A stretch of DNA of 64,000 nt from Pseudorhodoplanes sp. (GTDB lineage: Bacteria; Pseudomonadota; Alphaproteobacteria; Rhizobiales; Xanthobacteraceae). Where the stretch lies: the NCBI GenBank assembly GCA_019187085.1, contig JABARS010000006.1, forward strand, positions 289,952 through 353,951, given 5' to 3'. Below, piece after piece: positions 36,068 through 45,251 of the stretch (its first letter is position 1; the number at the start of each line of letters is the position of its first letter). The position numbers were made by a program, and so were the translations under genes. The notes under the pieces were generated by a model, which worked only from the letters and a program-made list of their open reading frames with translations, did not search any database and was not told where the DNA came from.

Positions 36068-38227
36068 TCAGGAAATCGCTTGCAGGGTTGGGCGCGCGGA
36101 CACGGGCATCGCCGCCGCGTGACGGCTCAACGTTCCGAATACGGCTGCGTTGTCGCGACCGAGCTTGGGGCTTGGACGGGTGATAAGCGGCGGCGTCTTC
36201 GACAGACGCAGCGGCACGCCGAGCGAAGGCCACGCGCCGCGCTCGTCGGAAAGCGTGAAATGCAGCCCCCGCGCTCTGGTGTGTTCCGCCGCCATCATTT
36301 CGGCGGGACTCACGACGGCGACGGCGCGGCCGCCGCCCGCGCGCAACCGCGAAACAGCCTCGGCGCGTGACAGGCTCGCGATGTTCTCGGCAAGCGCAGC
36401 ATCGACCGCGCCGGTCACGAGGATCGCGCCGTCGGCCACGCGGAGCACCTGCGTGTCCGGTGCAAAGTCCGCCTCGTTCCACGCGACCTGGGTGGCCCAG
36501 GCCATGATGTCCTGCATCGACAGATCGATGGACTGGCCGCAGGTGCTGCGATCGCGTTCCTCGAGCGCGGCAAGAACGGCAACGACCGCCGCGGCGGCCC
36601 CCATCACGTCGGCGGCGGAAATGCCGGTCTTAAGAGGCGTGCCGTCGGCGGCGCGGATCAGGTGCATCAGGCCGGACATGCCCTGCACCACGGTGTCGAA
36701 GGCTGGCCGGCCGGGATAGCGCGAATCCGCGCCGAACCCCGAAATGCCGCAATAGATCATGCGTGGGTTGATCGCCGCGATCTCATCCGCACCGAAGCCG
36801 CGCCGGGCGAGCGCCCCCGGCTTCATGTTCTCGATCAGCACGTCCGACTGCGCGATCAGCGCGCGGAGACGGTCCCGGCCCGCCGCGCTGCCGAGATCGA
36901 GCACCACGCTGCGCTTGCCGGAATTGGTGACGGTGTAGAACGTGCTCTGGCCGCGATCGATCGGCGGCCAGGCCCGCGCCGCCTCGCCTTCCGGCGGCTC
37001 GATCTTGATCACGTCGGCGCCGAGCGCGGCGAACATCCGCGCCGCCGCGGGCGCGGTCGTGTAATGCCCGATCTCGAGAACGCGGATCCCGGCAAGCGGG
37101 GACGCGAGCGGCTCGCTTCCGGGAGCGGGGACCGCGCCGCGAGCGCGCAGCGCGCCCTCGACCATGGCCCGGTCGGCATCGGTCGGTACGCCCGGCGCGC
37201 GACCCGGCGTGCGGTTCATGCGCAGCGGCGACGCCGGCACATAGACGCCGTCGTCCGCGCGGCCGATCATGCCACGATAGTCGAGGTTCGGCTCGCGCGG
37301 ATACTGGTCCACCGGAACGATCGCCCCGCCGGCAATGCTCGCCGCGGTGAGCGCGGCAATGCAACCCTCGACGGTCTGCGTGACGATCCAGGCCTGCACC
37401 GCGGCATCGACCGCGGCATTGTTGGCGACGCGCGCCACCGAACTTGCGAAGTCGGGATGCTGGGCAAGCTCCGCGCGCCCGATCACCTGGCAAAAACGCT
37501 GCCACTGGTCGTCGCTGCCGGTGCAGATCTGCACCCATCCGTCGCGTGCACGAAAAACATTCCAGGGCGACGACAGACCGTGCCGGTTGCCGATCCGCCC
37601 GACATCCGCCGCCGCGTTTGCGCCGAACAGGCGTGCGATCAGCGACGACATCGCCGCAAATCCGCAATCGTAGAGCGCGACCTCCGCTTCCTGTCCGGTT
37701 CCGGATTTGCGGCGCACGCGCAAGCCGGCGATCACCGCAGCCGCGGCATTGAGGCCGGCGAGATATTCGACGATCGGCACCGGGCACACCACCGGCATGC
37801 CGTCCGGCAGTCCGTTGGTATGGAGAATGCCGGCAAGCGCCTGGATTTCGACATCGCTCAGCGGCGCGCCGGCAAGCGGGCCATCGCTGCCGCAGGCGGT
37901 GATGTCGCAGACGATCTGCGCCTCGCGGGCCGGACGACCAGCGCCATCAAGATCGCTCGACAGCAGAACGACATCCGCGGCCGCAGCAAGATCGGCCATC
38001 AGCGCATCGTCGCCGCCGGAGCGGCGCCACCGCAGTTTGCCGGCGGCAAGCTGGCGCGAGAAGCGCGACTTGCCGTGCGCATCGGCGTCCTCGACCGCGA
38101 TGACGGTCATCCCGAGCTGTGCAAGCAATGCGCCGCAGACCGCCGCGCCGACGCGCTGGCCGAGCTCGGCCACCAGATAGGGCGGCAACGCGGCGTCCTG
38201 CGGGTTTGCGGGTGCGGCCGGCATCAT
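36068..38227 (-). CDS. Tandem double CaiB/BaiF CoA-transferase
   Basis: This 719-residue protein contains two family III CoA-transferase units: residues about 15-340 and 375-719. The second is canonical, opening IRVLEIGHYTTAPAAARMFA and carrying Asp540 in ISAADVMGAA. The first is divergent: its Rossmann opening is degraded and the nucleophile position is glutamate (Glu154 in VPIVEYLAGLNAA). Family III enzymes work as interlocked dimers, so the fusion may be an intramolecular heterodimer with one active half. The ATG 38227 overlaps the upstream BadI-like gene's TGA (ATGATG). Confidence 0.85.
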   Translation of the reverse strand: MMPAAPANPQDAALPPYLVAELGQRVGAAVCGALLAQLGMTVIAVEDADAHGKSRFSRQLAAGKLRWRRSGGDDALMADLAAAADVVLLSSDLDGAGRPAREAQIVCDITACGSDGPLAGAPLSDVEIQALAGILHTNGLPDGMPVVCPVPIVEYLAGLNAAAAVIAGLRVRRKSGTGQEAEVALYDCGFAAMSSLIARLFGANAAADVGRIGNRHGLSSPWNVFRARDGWVQICTGSDDQWQRFCQVIGRAELAQHPDFASSVARVANNAAVDAAVQAWIVTQTVEGCIAALTAASIAGGAIVPVDQYPREPNLDYRGMIGRADDGVYVPASPLRMNRTPGRAPGVPTDADRAMVEGALRARGAVPAPGSEPLASPLAGIRVLEIGHYTTAPAAARMFAALGADVIKIEPPEGEAARAWPPIDRGQSTFYTVTNSGKRSVVLDLGSAAGRDRLRALIAQSDVLIENMKPGALARRGFGADEIAAINPRMIYCGISGFGADSRYPGRPAFDTVVQGMSGLMHLIRAADGTPLKTGISAADVMGAAAAVVAVLAALEERDRSTCGQSIDLSMQDIMAWATQVAWNEADFAPDTQVLRVADGAILVTGAVDAALAENIASLSRAEAVSRLRAGGGRAVAVVSPAEMMAAEHTRARGLHFTLSDERGAWPSLGVPLRLSKTPPLITRPSPKLGRDNAAVFGTLSRHAAAMPVSARPTLQAIS

Positions 38228-39009
38228 CGCGCGTCCCCGCGGAAGTTCGGCCGCCGCTTTTCCCGGGCCGCGGCGGCGGCCTCGCGCGCCTCGTCGCTGC
38301 CGAAATAGAGCGCGACGGCGTTGTAGCCGAGCTGACGGATCGATCCGATCGCGTCGGTATCGGCATTGAACGACGCCTTGGCGATCGCAAGCGCTGTCGG
38401 GCTGCGCTGCAGCAGTTCGTCGCACCAGCGCGCGGTTTCGGCGTCAAGCTCCGCGTCCGGCACGACGGCGTTGACGAGCCCCATCGCCAGCGCCTCGGCC
38501 GCCGAATAACGGCGGCACATATAGACGATCTCCCGCGCGCGCTTCTCGCCGACGATGCGCGCGAGATAGGCGGTACCGAAGCCGGCATCCACCGACCCGA
38601 CCCTGGCGCCAAGTTCGCCGAACTGCGCGGTGTCGGAGGCGATCGTGAAATCGCACAGGGCCGCGAGCGTGTTGCCGCCGCCCAGCGCGTAACCGCGCAC
38701 CTTGGCGATCACCGGTTTCGGAATATCGCGGATCGCGCCGTGAATGCGCTCGAGCGCAACGCCGAGGATCCCCCGGCCCTGCCGCTCCGATTTCGGCTGC
38801 GAGGTGTCGGCGCCGACGCAGAAGGCGCGCGGCCCCGCCCCGGCCAAAACGACGACGCCGACCGTCCTGTTCCAGCCAGCCCGCAGCAGCGCATCGGCGA
38901 TCTCCTCATAGGTCGCGACACGCAAGGCATTGAGCGCATCCGGACGGTTGATCGTCACGGTCGCAACGCCGTTCTGCTCGCTATAGACGATATCGCCGTA
39001 ATCGCTCAT
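38224..39009 (-). CDS. BadI/MenB-like crotonase (2-ketocyclohexanecarboxyl-CoA hydrolase type)
   Basis: This 261-residue crotonase-fold protein belongs to the MenB/BadI branch rather than to ordinary hydratases. The evidence is the block ARVGSVDAGFGTAYLARIVG followed by EKRAREIVYMCRRYSAAEALAMGLVN, where MenB and BadI have GPKVGSxDxGxGxxYLARIVG and KKAREIWxLCRxY. The SVD aspartate is kept. BadI of Rhodopseudomonas cleaves the ring of 2-ketocyclohexanecarboxyl-CoA to pimelyl-CoA; MenB runs the reverse kind of reaction. With no men genes around and a dehydrogenase next door, ring cleavage of an alicyclic keto-acyl-CoA is the better guess. Confidence 0.82.
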   Translation of the reverse strand: MSDYGDIVYSEQNGVATVTINRPDALNALRVATYEEIADALLRAGWNRTVGVVVLAGAGPRAFCVGADTSQPKSERQGRGILGVALERIHGAIRDIPKPVIAKVRGYALGGGNTLAALCDFTIASDTAQFGELGARVGSVDAGFGTAYLARIVGEKRAREIVYMCRRYSAAEALAMGLVNAVVPDAELDAETARWCDELLQRSPTALAIAKASFNADTDAIGSIRQLGYNAVALYFGSDEAREAAAAAREKRRPNFRGDAR

Positions 39010-39031
39010 GCCGTCACAAATCGCTGCCGCT

Positions 39032-40189
39032 TCAGGAGCGGTACGCAGCCACTCCCGTCAGTTCGCGGCCTTCAATGAGGGTGAGAATCTGGTTGGTGCC
39101 GTCCGGCACCGTCAGCATGCGAGCGTCGCGATAGAGCTGTTCGAGCCCCATCTCGCGGCTCAGGCCCATCGCGCCGTGCACCTCCATCGCCAGCGATATC
39201 GCGCGCTGGCAGGAATTGACGGCGAAGCGTTTCGCCATCGCCGAAACCTGGTTGGCGCGCTCGCCCTTATCGATGCAGGAAAGTGCATAATAGCACATCA
39301 GCCGGCTCGAGGTGACGGCGGCGGTGATGTCGGCCAGCAATTCCTGGACGAGCTGGAAGCTCGCGATCGACTTGCCGAACTGCACGCGGTCCCTGGCATA
39401 GGTCATCGCCGCATCGAGCGCCTTCTGCGCCAGATGCACGGCGAAAAGCCCGAAGATCGGGCGGTTGGCGAGCCAGGTCAGGGTGAGGATCCGCGCCGCA
39501 TCGCCGGGTTCGCCGAGCGCGTTGGCTTTCGGCACGCGGCAATTCTCGAACAGCACCTCGCTGAGATGTCCCTGCTTCAGGCCGAGCATGCCGATCTCAA
39601 GCGCCGTGAACGGCGAATGGTCGCGCTCGATAATGACGCGGACAAGATTGCTCAGGCCCCGGTCGTCCTTGCCGACCGAACAGGTGACGTTGATCATGTC
39701 GCAGATGCTGGCGTTGGTAATCCACATCTTGCGGCCGTTCACGACATAGACGTCGCCCTCCTCCGCCGCACGCGTCTTGACGCTGCGCGGATCGGAGCCG
39801 ACATCCGGCTCGGTATTGCCGGTGCAGGCGATGCGCTTGGCGGAAATGATGTCCGGCAGGAAGCGCGCGCGCTGCTCCTGGTTGCTCGACAGGAAGATGC
39901 GGGCGCCGGTGCCCTCATGCGCGATCACGGCAAGCGCGATGGCGGGCGGCAATTGCTCGTGCATCAGCCCGAGCGTCAGCGCGGAAAGGCCGGCGCCGCC
40001 GGCCTCTTCCGGAATGCGCGCGCAGGTCAGCCCCTGTGCGGCGCAGACGGCAAAGATCTTCTGCATCGCCTCTTTCGGCAGCGGCGTGTCGCGGTCATGA
40101 GCGACGAGGAGCGGTTCGATGTCGCGCTCGACCATGCGGCGCGTCGATTCCTGAATCATCCTCTGTTCGCTGTCGAGCTCGAATTCCAT
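39032..40189 (-). CDS. Acyl-CoA dehydrogenase, locus B (Glu to Asp at catalytic base)
   Basis: This 385-residue flavoprotein has the standard acyl-CoA dehydrogenase fold: IACTGNTEPDVGSDPRSVKT, VNGRKMWITNASICDM, RVQFGKSIASFQLVQELLADI and EVHGAMGLSREMGLEQLYRDAR (each typical). The catalytic-base segment reads VPDGTNQI, so aspartate (Asp363) replaces the usual glutamate of YEGT. Such a change is known in some branches acting on unusual substrates. It is the first gene of the minus-strand operon of locus B. Confidence 0.88.
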   Translation of the reverse strand: MEFELDSEQRMIQESTRRMVERDIEPLLVAHDRDTPLPKEAMQKIFAVCAAQGLTCARIPEEAGGAGLSALTLGLMHEQLPPAIALAVIAHEGTGARIFLSSNQEQRARFLPDIISAKRIACTGNTEPDVGSDPRSVKTRAAEEGDVYVVNGRKMWITNASICDMINVTCSVGKDDRGLSNLVRVIIERDHSPFTALEIGMLGLKQGHLSEVLFENCRVPKANALGEPGDAARILTLTWLANRPIFGLFAVHLAQKALDAAMTYARDRVQFGKSIASFQLVQELLADITAAVTSSRLMCYYALSCIDKGERANQVSAMAKRFAVNSCQRAISLAMEVHGAMGLSREMGLEQLYRDARMLTVPDGTNQILTLIEGRELTGVAAYRS

Positions 40190-40239
40190 CGCGTTCCTTC
40201 ATTCGCGCAACGGCGCGATCCTCATGAGATTTCTCTCAA

Positions 40240-40287
40240 ACCATACGATGGAATTCAATTGTATACAAGCGTAGCCTGAGCTAGGAT
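40240..40287. promoter_or_regulatory. Bidirectional promoter with shared TTGTATACAA operator
   Basis: The perfect palindrome TTGTATACAA (40259-40268) supplies the -35 box for both directions. On plus, TTGTAT (40259-40264) is 17 bases from TAGGAT (40282-40287). On minus, TTGTAT (40268-40263) is 17 bases from TATGGT (40245-40240). The palindrome matches the TNGTNNNACNA type of FCD/GntR operator and recurs before the GntR gene at 42745-42760. A bound repressor would block both operons at once. Confidence 0.72.
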
Positions 40288-40357
40288 CGCACCCGAAAAT
40301 GAGCGGTCCGCCGGGACGCGGGCGCGCCCGTACGTGCGTCGCAGGACAAGAAGCCAC

Positions 40358-41836
40358 ATGACCATGCAAAGCGGACCGTCGTCGCCGGATTTCATCAAGC
40401 GCCCGCTGCAACTGCTGATCAACGGACAATGGTGCGAGGCCGTGTCCGGCCAGCGCATCGATGTCGAGAATCCCGCGACCGGGTCCGTGTTCACCTCGAC
40501 CCCGGCGGCCGACGCCGCCGATATCGACGCGGCGGTCAAGGCCGCGCGCGCATCGTTCGAGAGCGGCTCCTGGCGACGCATGTCGTCGGTGCAGCGTGAA
40601 CAGATCCTGTGGAAGCTGTCGGACCTGATCGAGAACAATATCGACGAGCTGGTGACGCTCGAAATCCTCGACAACGGCATGCCGATCTCGCTCGTGACCC
40701 GGGCGATCGAACGCGCCATCGACGGGCTGCGCTATTACGCCGGCATGTGCACGAAGATCTACGGGCGCACGACCAACATCTCCGGCAAGCGCGCGGAGTT
40801 TCACGCCTTCTCGCAACTGGAGCCGGTCGGCGTCGCCGGCCTGATCGTGCCGTGGAATTCGCCGCTTTCGGCGGCGCTGAACAAGGTGGCGCCGGCGCTC
40901 GCGGCCGGATGCAGCTGCATTCTCAAGCCCGCGGAGCAGACGCCGCTCACGGCCCTGCGCCTCGGCGAACTCGCACTCGAGGCCGGCGTGCCGCCCGGCG
41001 TGCTGAACGTCGTGACGGGTTATGGCCGCACCGCCGGCGCCGCGCTCGCCCGGCACCCCGACGTCGACAAGATTTCCTTCACGGGCTCTACCGAAGTCGG
41101 CAAGGAGCTTGTTCGCGCCGCCGCCGGAAATCTCAAACGGCTCAGTCTCGAGCTCGGCGGCAAGTCACCGGTGTTCGTCTTCGACGACGCCGACATGGAT
41201 ATAGCCATTCCGCGCGCGGCGGCGGCGATCTTCGCCAATACGGGCCAGATCTGTTATGCGGGCTCGCGCCTCTACGTCCAGAAAAAGTCGTTCGACAGGG
41301 TCGTCGAGGGCGTCGCCGCCGCCGGACGCAAGATGAAGATCGGCGACGGCTTCAGCAAGGACACCGAACTCGGCCCGCTGATCTCCAGCCAGCAGCACAA
41401 GCGCGTGCTGGGCTATATCGAGGCCGGCCGCGCCGAAGGCGGCGCACTGGTGAGCGGCGGAAAGGCCCTTGAAAGAGAGGGCTATTTCGTCGAACCGACC
41501 GTGTTCACCGGGCTCGCTCCCGACTCGCGTCTCCTCAACGAAGAGATTTTCGGACCGGTGCTGGTCGCAACCCCGATCGATGATCTCAATGAACTCGCGG
41601 CCAAAGCCAATGCGACGCGCTACGGCCTCGGCGCCGGTATTTTCACCCGCGACCTCAGCAATGCGCACCGGCTCGCCAACCTGATCCGCGCCGGCAACAT
41701 CTGGGTGAACTTCTACGGCGGCGCCGACAAGTCGCTGCCGTTCGGCGGCTACAAGGAGTCCGGCTGGGGCCGCGAAGGCGGCGAAGACGGCATCGAGGCG
41801 TTTCTCGAAAAGAAGGCGGTCTATATCCGGCTATGA
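40358..41836 (+). CDS. Aldehyde dehydrogenase family protein
   Basis: This 492-residue NAD(P)+-dependent aldehyde dehydrogenase carries the full catalytic set: Asn167 (PWNSPL), Glu265 (LELGGKSP) and Cys299 (GQICYAGS), plus the FTGSTEVGK cofactor loop at 241-249. It is of the betaine/2-hydroxymuconic-semialdehyde-dehydrogenase kind by general similarity. Its substrate is likely a semialdehyde of the locus B pathway. ATG 40358 is preferred to upstream GTG 40334. It ends in an ATGA overlap with the hydrolase gene. Confidence 0.92.
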   Translation: MTMQSGPSSPDFIKRPLQLLINGQWCEAVSGQRIDVENPATGSVFTSTPAADAADIDAAVKAARASFESGSWRRMSSVQREQILWKLSDLIENNIDELVTLEILDNGMPISLVTRAIERAIDGLRYYAGMCTKIYGRTTNISGKRAEFHAFSQLEPVGVAGLIVPWNSPLSAALNKVAPALAAGCSCILKPAEQTPLTALRLGELALEAGVPPGVLNVVTGYGRTAGAALARHPDVDKISFTGSTEVGKELVRAAAGNLKRLSLELGGKSPVFVFDDADMDIAIPRAAAAIFANTGQICYAGSRLYVQKKSFDRVVEGVAAAGRKMKIGDGFSKDTELGPLISSQQHKRVLGYIEAGRAEGGALVSGGKALEREGYFVEPTVFTGLAPDSRLLNEEIFGPVLVATPIDDLNELAAKANATRYGLGAGIFTRDLSNAHRLANLIRAGNIWVNFYGGADKSLPFGGYKESGWGREGGEDGIEAFLEKKAVYIRL

Positions 41837-42717
41837 CAGCGACCATGACCGCGCAAAGCACAGCGACTGCGCCGCAGCCTCCGGCCGCGATCCTGCGCGG
41901 GCTTGCCGGCCGGGCCGAAACGATCGTCACGCCCGTGCGCGGCTGCGCGATCCACTGGCGGCTGTGGGGCAGCGGCCGCCCACTCCTGCTGCTGCACGGC
42001 AACGCCGGAAGCTGGTCGCACTGGGCACGCAATATTCCGTTTCTCGCGCGCGGCCATCGCGTCATCGCCGTCGACATTCCGGGATTCGGCGATTCCGGGA
42101 TGCCGCCGGAACCCTACTCGGCCGACAGCATCGCCGCGCTGCTGCGGGAAGGCCTGCCCGCTCTCGCCATCGGCGACGCGCCGCTTCGCATCGTCGGGTT
42201 CTCCTTCGGCAGCAGCGTCGCCGGCGCGTTGGCGAAGCAGCTCGGCCCGCAAGCAGCGATCCTCGTCGTCGTCTCGGCGGGCCATCTGCGCCTGAGCAAG
42301 GCGGCGATCCCCCCGTTCGCATCCTGGCGCAAGCTGAGCGATCCGGCCGCGCGGCGGCAGGCGCATCGCCGCAATCTCGAAGTGATGATGATCAGCAGGC
42401 CCGAACGGATCGACGATCTTGCGATCGAGATCCAGAGCGAGAATACCGCCAAGGCGCGCCTCGCCGGCGAGAAGGTCACCGGCCCGCATCCGCTGCGCGA
42501 CGATCTGACCAGGCTCGCCTGCCCGTTCTCCGGAATCTGGGGCGCGCAGGATCGCACCATCGGTCCGCACATGCCGGAGCGTCTCGCGCTGTTTGCCGCG
42601 CTCGGCCGCGCCGGCCACGCCCACGTCATCGCCGATGCGGGCCACTGGCATCCCTACGAGGCGGCCGACGCCTTCAATCGCCGCCTCGCCGGCGTGCTGG
42701 CGGAGGCCGGGCGATGA
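41833..42717 (+). CDS. Alpha/beta hydrolase
   Basis: This 294-residue alpha/beta hydrolase has the oxyanion segment HGNAGSWSHW (55-64), nucleophile Ser124 in GFSFGSS, an acid in WGAQDRTIG and the terminal catalytic His in DAGHWHPYE. The lid region (about 155-215) is arginine-rich. It could hydrolyse an ester, thioester or C-C bond. It is coupled to the aldehyde dehydrogenase gene by a 4-base overlap. Confidence 0.85.
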   Translation: MTATMTAQSTATAPQPPAAILRGLAGRAETIVTPVRGCAIHWRLWGSGRPLLLLHGNAGSWSHWARNIPFLARGHRVIAVDIPGFGDSGMPPEPYSADSIAALLREGLPALAIGDAPLRIVGFSFGSSVAGALAKQLGPQAAILVVVSAGHLRLSKAAIPPFASWRKLSDPAARRQAHRRNLEVMMISRPERIDDLAIEIQSENTAKARLAGEKVTGPHPLRDDLTRLACPFSGIWGAQDRTIGPHMPERLALFAALGRAGHAHVIADAGHWHPYEAADAFNRRLAGVLAEAGR

Positions 42718-42734
42718 GATATCCCGTGCCGGAC

Positions 42735-42763
42735 TTGCCAGTACGTATACGAATGTATACAAA
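42735..42763 (+). promoter_or_regulatory. Promoter and operator of the GntR gene
   Basis: TTGCCA (42735-42740) and TACAAA (42758-42763) are 17 bases apart. Between and over the -10 lie two GTATAC palindromes (42745-42750 and 42755-42760), separated by GAAT. The second reads TGTATACA, like the operator at 40259. This supports autorepression by the GntR protein. Confidence 0.6.
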
Positions 42764-42785
42764 GCCCTTATCGGAGACCTGAGGC

Positions 42786-43487
42786 ATGCGCGCTTCCACC
42801 AAACCGCGTCGGCGTATCGGTAACGAGCCCGTTGGCGTCGGCCATTCCGGCGGATCGCTCGCCGAGGGCGTCTATACGCGGCTGCTCGATGCGATCAACA
42901 AGGGCGAATTGCGGCCCGGCGATGCGCTGCGGGAGGTCGATCTCGCCTCCCGCCTGGGCGTCAGCCGGACACCGATCCGCGAGGCGCTGCAACGCCTCGA
43001 ATCGGAAGAAGTGCTGGTCAAGCGCGACCGCAGCCTGATCGTCCCGCTGGTCGACGAGAAGCAGATCCTCGAACTCTACGCGATGCGCGAGGCGCTCGAG
43101 GGGGCCGCCGCGGCGCTTGCCGCGCGCTCCGCCACCGAGGTCGAGGTCGAGGTGCTGGCGCAGATCCTCAGCGAGGAATCGGCGCTGCCGGACAACGCCT
43201 CCGACGTGCATGCCGCCGTCAACAAGAGCTTCCACGCCGCGATCTACCGCGCCGCCAACAACCGCTATCTGCTCAAGTCGCTCAACGCGCTGCAGGATGC
43301 GATCACGCGGCTGAACGCCACGACGTTCGCTTATCCCGGCCGGCCGAAGCGCGCGATCCGTGAACATCGCCTGATCTATCGCGCGATCGCGGACCGCGAC
43401 CCGGCCGCCGCCGAGCAGGTGGCACGCCAGCACATCCGCGAGGCGCTGCGCTACCGCATGATGCTGATCAACAACACCCAACGCTGA
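42786..43487 (+). CDS. GntR family regulator with FCD effector domain
   Basis: This 233-residue regulator has an N-terminal winged helix-turn-helix (about 25-85; [22 protein letters not shown]) and an all-helical FCD domain (about 95-225) with metal-type histidines ([25 protein letters not shown]). FCD proteins sense organic acids or acyl-CoAs and usually repress catabolic operons. Palindromes in its own promoter and in the divergent promoter at 40259 suggest it controls the whole of locus B. Confidence 0.9.
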   Translation: MRASTKPRRRIGNEPVGVGHSGGSLAEGVYTRLLDAINKGELRPGDALREVDLASRLGVSRTPIREALQRLESEEVLVKRDRSLIVPLVDEKQILELYAMREALEGAAAALAARSATEVEVEVLAQILSEESALPDNASDVHAAVNKSFHAAIYRAANNRYLLKSLNALQDAITRLNATTFAYPGRPKRAIREHRLIYRAIADRDPAAAEQVARQHIREALRYRMMLINNTQR

Positions 43488-43515
43488 GTACCGCAGTGAA
43501 GGCCGCAGCCGCACA

Positions 43516-44262
43516 ATGAAAGTTCTCGTTCCTGTCAAGCGTGTCGTCGATTTCAACGTCAAGGTCCGCGTCCGGCCCGACGGTTCCGGCGTCGATCTCG
43601 CCAATGTGAAGATGTCGATGAACCCGTTCGACGAAATTGCCGTCGAACAGGCCATCCGCTTCAAGGAGCAGGGCAAGGCGTCGGAGATCGTCGTGGTCTC
43701 TGTGGGCCCGAAGGAAACAAACGAAACGCTGCGGACGGCGCTCGCGATGGGCGCCGACCGCGGCATCCACGTCCTCGCAAGCGGCCCGGTCGAGCCGCTC
43801 GCGGTGGCCAAGATCCTCGCGCGCATCGTCGGGGACGAAGCGCCGAAGCTCGTGATCGTCGGCAAGCAGGCGATCGACGACGACTGCAACCAGACCGGCC
43901 AGATGCTCGCAGGCCTCCTGCGCTGGCCGCAGGCGACGTTCGCGTCGAAGGCGGACGTGAGCGAGAGCACGGTGACCGTCACGCGCGAGATCGACGGTGG
44001 CCTGCAGACGCTCGCGCTCGACCTGCCGGCTGTCGTCACCTGCGACCTGCGCCTGAACGAACCGCGCTACGCAAGCTTGCCGAACATCATGAAGGCGAAA
44101 AAGAAGCCGATCGCGGAGACCACGCCTGAGGCGCTCGGCGTCGACATCGCGCCGCGGCTGAAGATCAGCAGGACTTTCGAACCGCCCGCCCGCAGCGGCG
44201 GCCGCAAGGTCGCGAGCGTCGCGGAGCTGGCGCAGCTCGTCCGCGACCACGTCGGCGTCTGA
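43516..44262 (+). CDS. etfB: Electron transfer flavoprotein subunit beta
   Basis: This 248-residue ETF beta subunit binds AMP and supports electron transfer from acyl-CoA dehydrogenases to ETF:quinone oxidoreductase. Landmarks: [37 protein letters not shown], and the ETF-beta signature [24 protein letters not shown] at about 178-202. It is next to etfA with a 20-base gap. A dedicated ETF within locus B fits the need of its dehydrogenase and of the TcuA-like enzyme. Confidence 0.94.
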   Translation: MKVLVPVKRVVDFNVKVRVRPDGSGVDLANVKMSMNPFDEIAVEQAIRFKEQGKASEIVVVSVGPKETNETLRTALAMGADRGIHVLASGPVEPLAVAKILARIVGDEAPKLVIVGKQAIDDDCNQTGQMLAGLLRWPQATFASKADVSESTVTVTREIDGGLQTLALDLPAVVTCDLRLNEPRYASLPNIMKAKKKPIAETTPEALGVDIAPRLKISRTFEPPARSGGRKVASVAELAQLVRDHVGV

Positions 44263-44282
44263 AAAGAGAGCGGGAAGCATCC

Positions 44283-45236
44283 ATGAGCGTTTTGCTGCTT
44301 GCCGAACACGACAACGCGAAGACGACCGACGCGACCGCGCGGGCGCTTTCGGCCGCCTTGCAGACCGGAAAGCCGGTCGACATCCTCGTGGCCGGCGAAA
44401 ACTGCCATCCGGCCGCCGAAGCCGCCGCCGCCTTGTCCGGCGTCGCCCGCGTCATCCTGGTCGAGGACGCTGCCTACAAACACGGCCTCGCCGAAGTGCT
44501 GGCCGACCTCATCGTCCAGCTCGGCGCGCAGCATTATCAGACCTTCGTCGCGGCGGGCACCGCACTCGGCAAGAGCGTGATGCCGCGCGTCGCCGCCCTC
44601 TTCGACGTCATGCAGGTGACGGATGTGAGCCGTGTGGTGTCGCCGACGAGCTTCGAGCGGCTGATCTATGCCGGCAACGCGATCCAGCTCGTCGAGGTGC
44701 CGCAGGGCAAGACGGTGCTGACCGTTCGCGTCTCCTCCTTCGAGCCCGTCAAGGTCGGCGGCAGCGCGCCGATCGAGACCGCAGCGGCGGGCCCCGCCTT
44801 TCCGCGGACGCGGTTCGTCGGCGAGAGCGTCCAGCAGACCGGCCGCCCGGAACTGACTTCGGCGCGCGTCGTCGTCTCCGGCGGGCGCGGCATGGGCTCC
44901 GCCGACAATTTCGACGCGCTGATCAAGCCGATCGCGGACCGGCTCGGCGCCGCGATCGGCGCATCCCGCGCCGCCGTCGATTCCGGATTTGCGCCCAACG
45001 ATCTTCAGGTCGGGCAGACCGGCAAGGCGGTGGCGCCCGAACTCTATATCGCGGTCGGCATTTCCGGCGCGATCCAGCATCTCGCCGGCATGAAAGATTC
45101 GAAGGTCATCGTCGCCATCAACAAGGACGAGGAAGCGCCGATCTTCCAGATCGCGGACTACGGACTGGTCGGAGACCTCTTCACCGTCCTGCCCGATCTC
45201 GATCGGGCGCTGCAGCAACAAAACCGAGTTACGTAA
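44283..45236 (+). CDS. etfA: Electron transfer flavoprotein subunit alpha
   Basis: This 317-residue ETF alpha subunit has the C-terminal FAD domain with [13 protein letters not shown] at about 199-211, then [19 protein letters not shown] and [21 protein letters not shown], the family signature. It forms a heterodimer with the beta subunit encoded just upstream. It is followed by the TcuA-like gene at 15 bases. Confidence 0.94.
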   Translation: MSVLLLAEHDNAKTTDATARALSAALQTGKPVDILVAGENCHPAAEAAAALSGVARVILVEDAAYKHGLAEVLADLIVQLGAQHYQTFVAAGTALGKSVMPRVAALFDVMQVTDVSRVVSPTSFERLIYAGNAIQLVEVPQGKTVLTVRVSSFEPVKVGGSAPIETAAAGPAFPRTRFVGESVQQTGRPELTSARVVVSGGRGMGSADNFDALIKPIADRLGAAIGASRAAVDSGFAPNDLQVGQTGKAVAPELYIAVGISGAIQHLAGMKDSKVIVAINKDEEAPIFQIADYGLVGDLFTVLPDLDRALQQQNRVT

Positions 45237-45251
45237 CGCGGACGTCAAGCA

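Noticed and set aside
38224..39009. MenB of menaquinone synthesis
   Set aside because: No other men gene is nearby and the gene is embedded in a CoA-dependent catabolic operon; BadI-like ring cleavage fits better, although sequence alone cannot exclude MenB-type chemistry.
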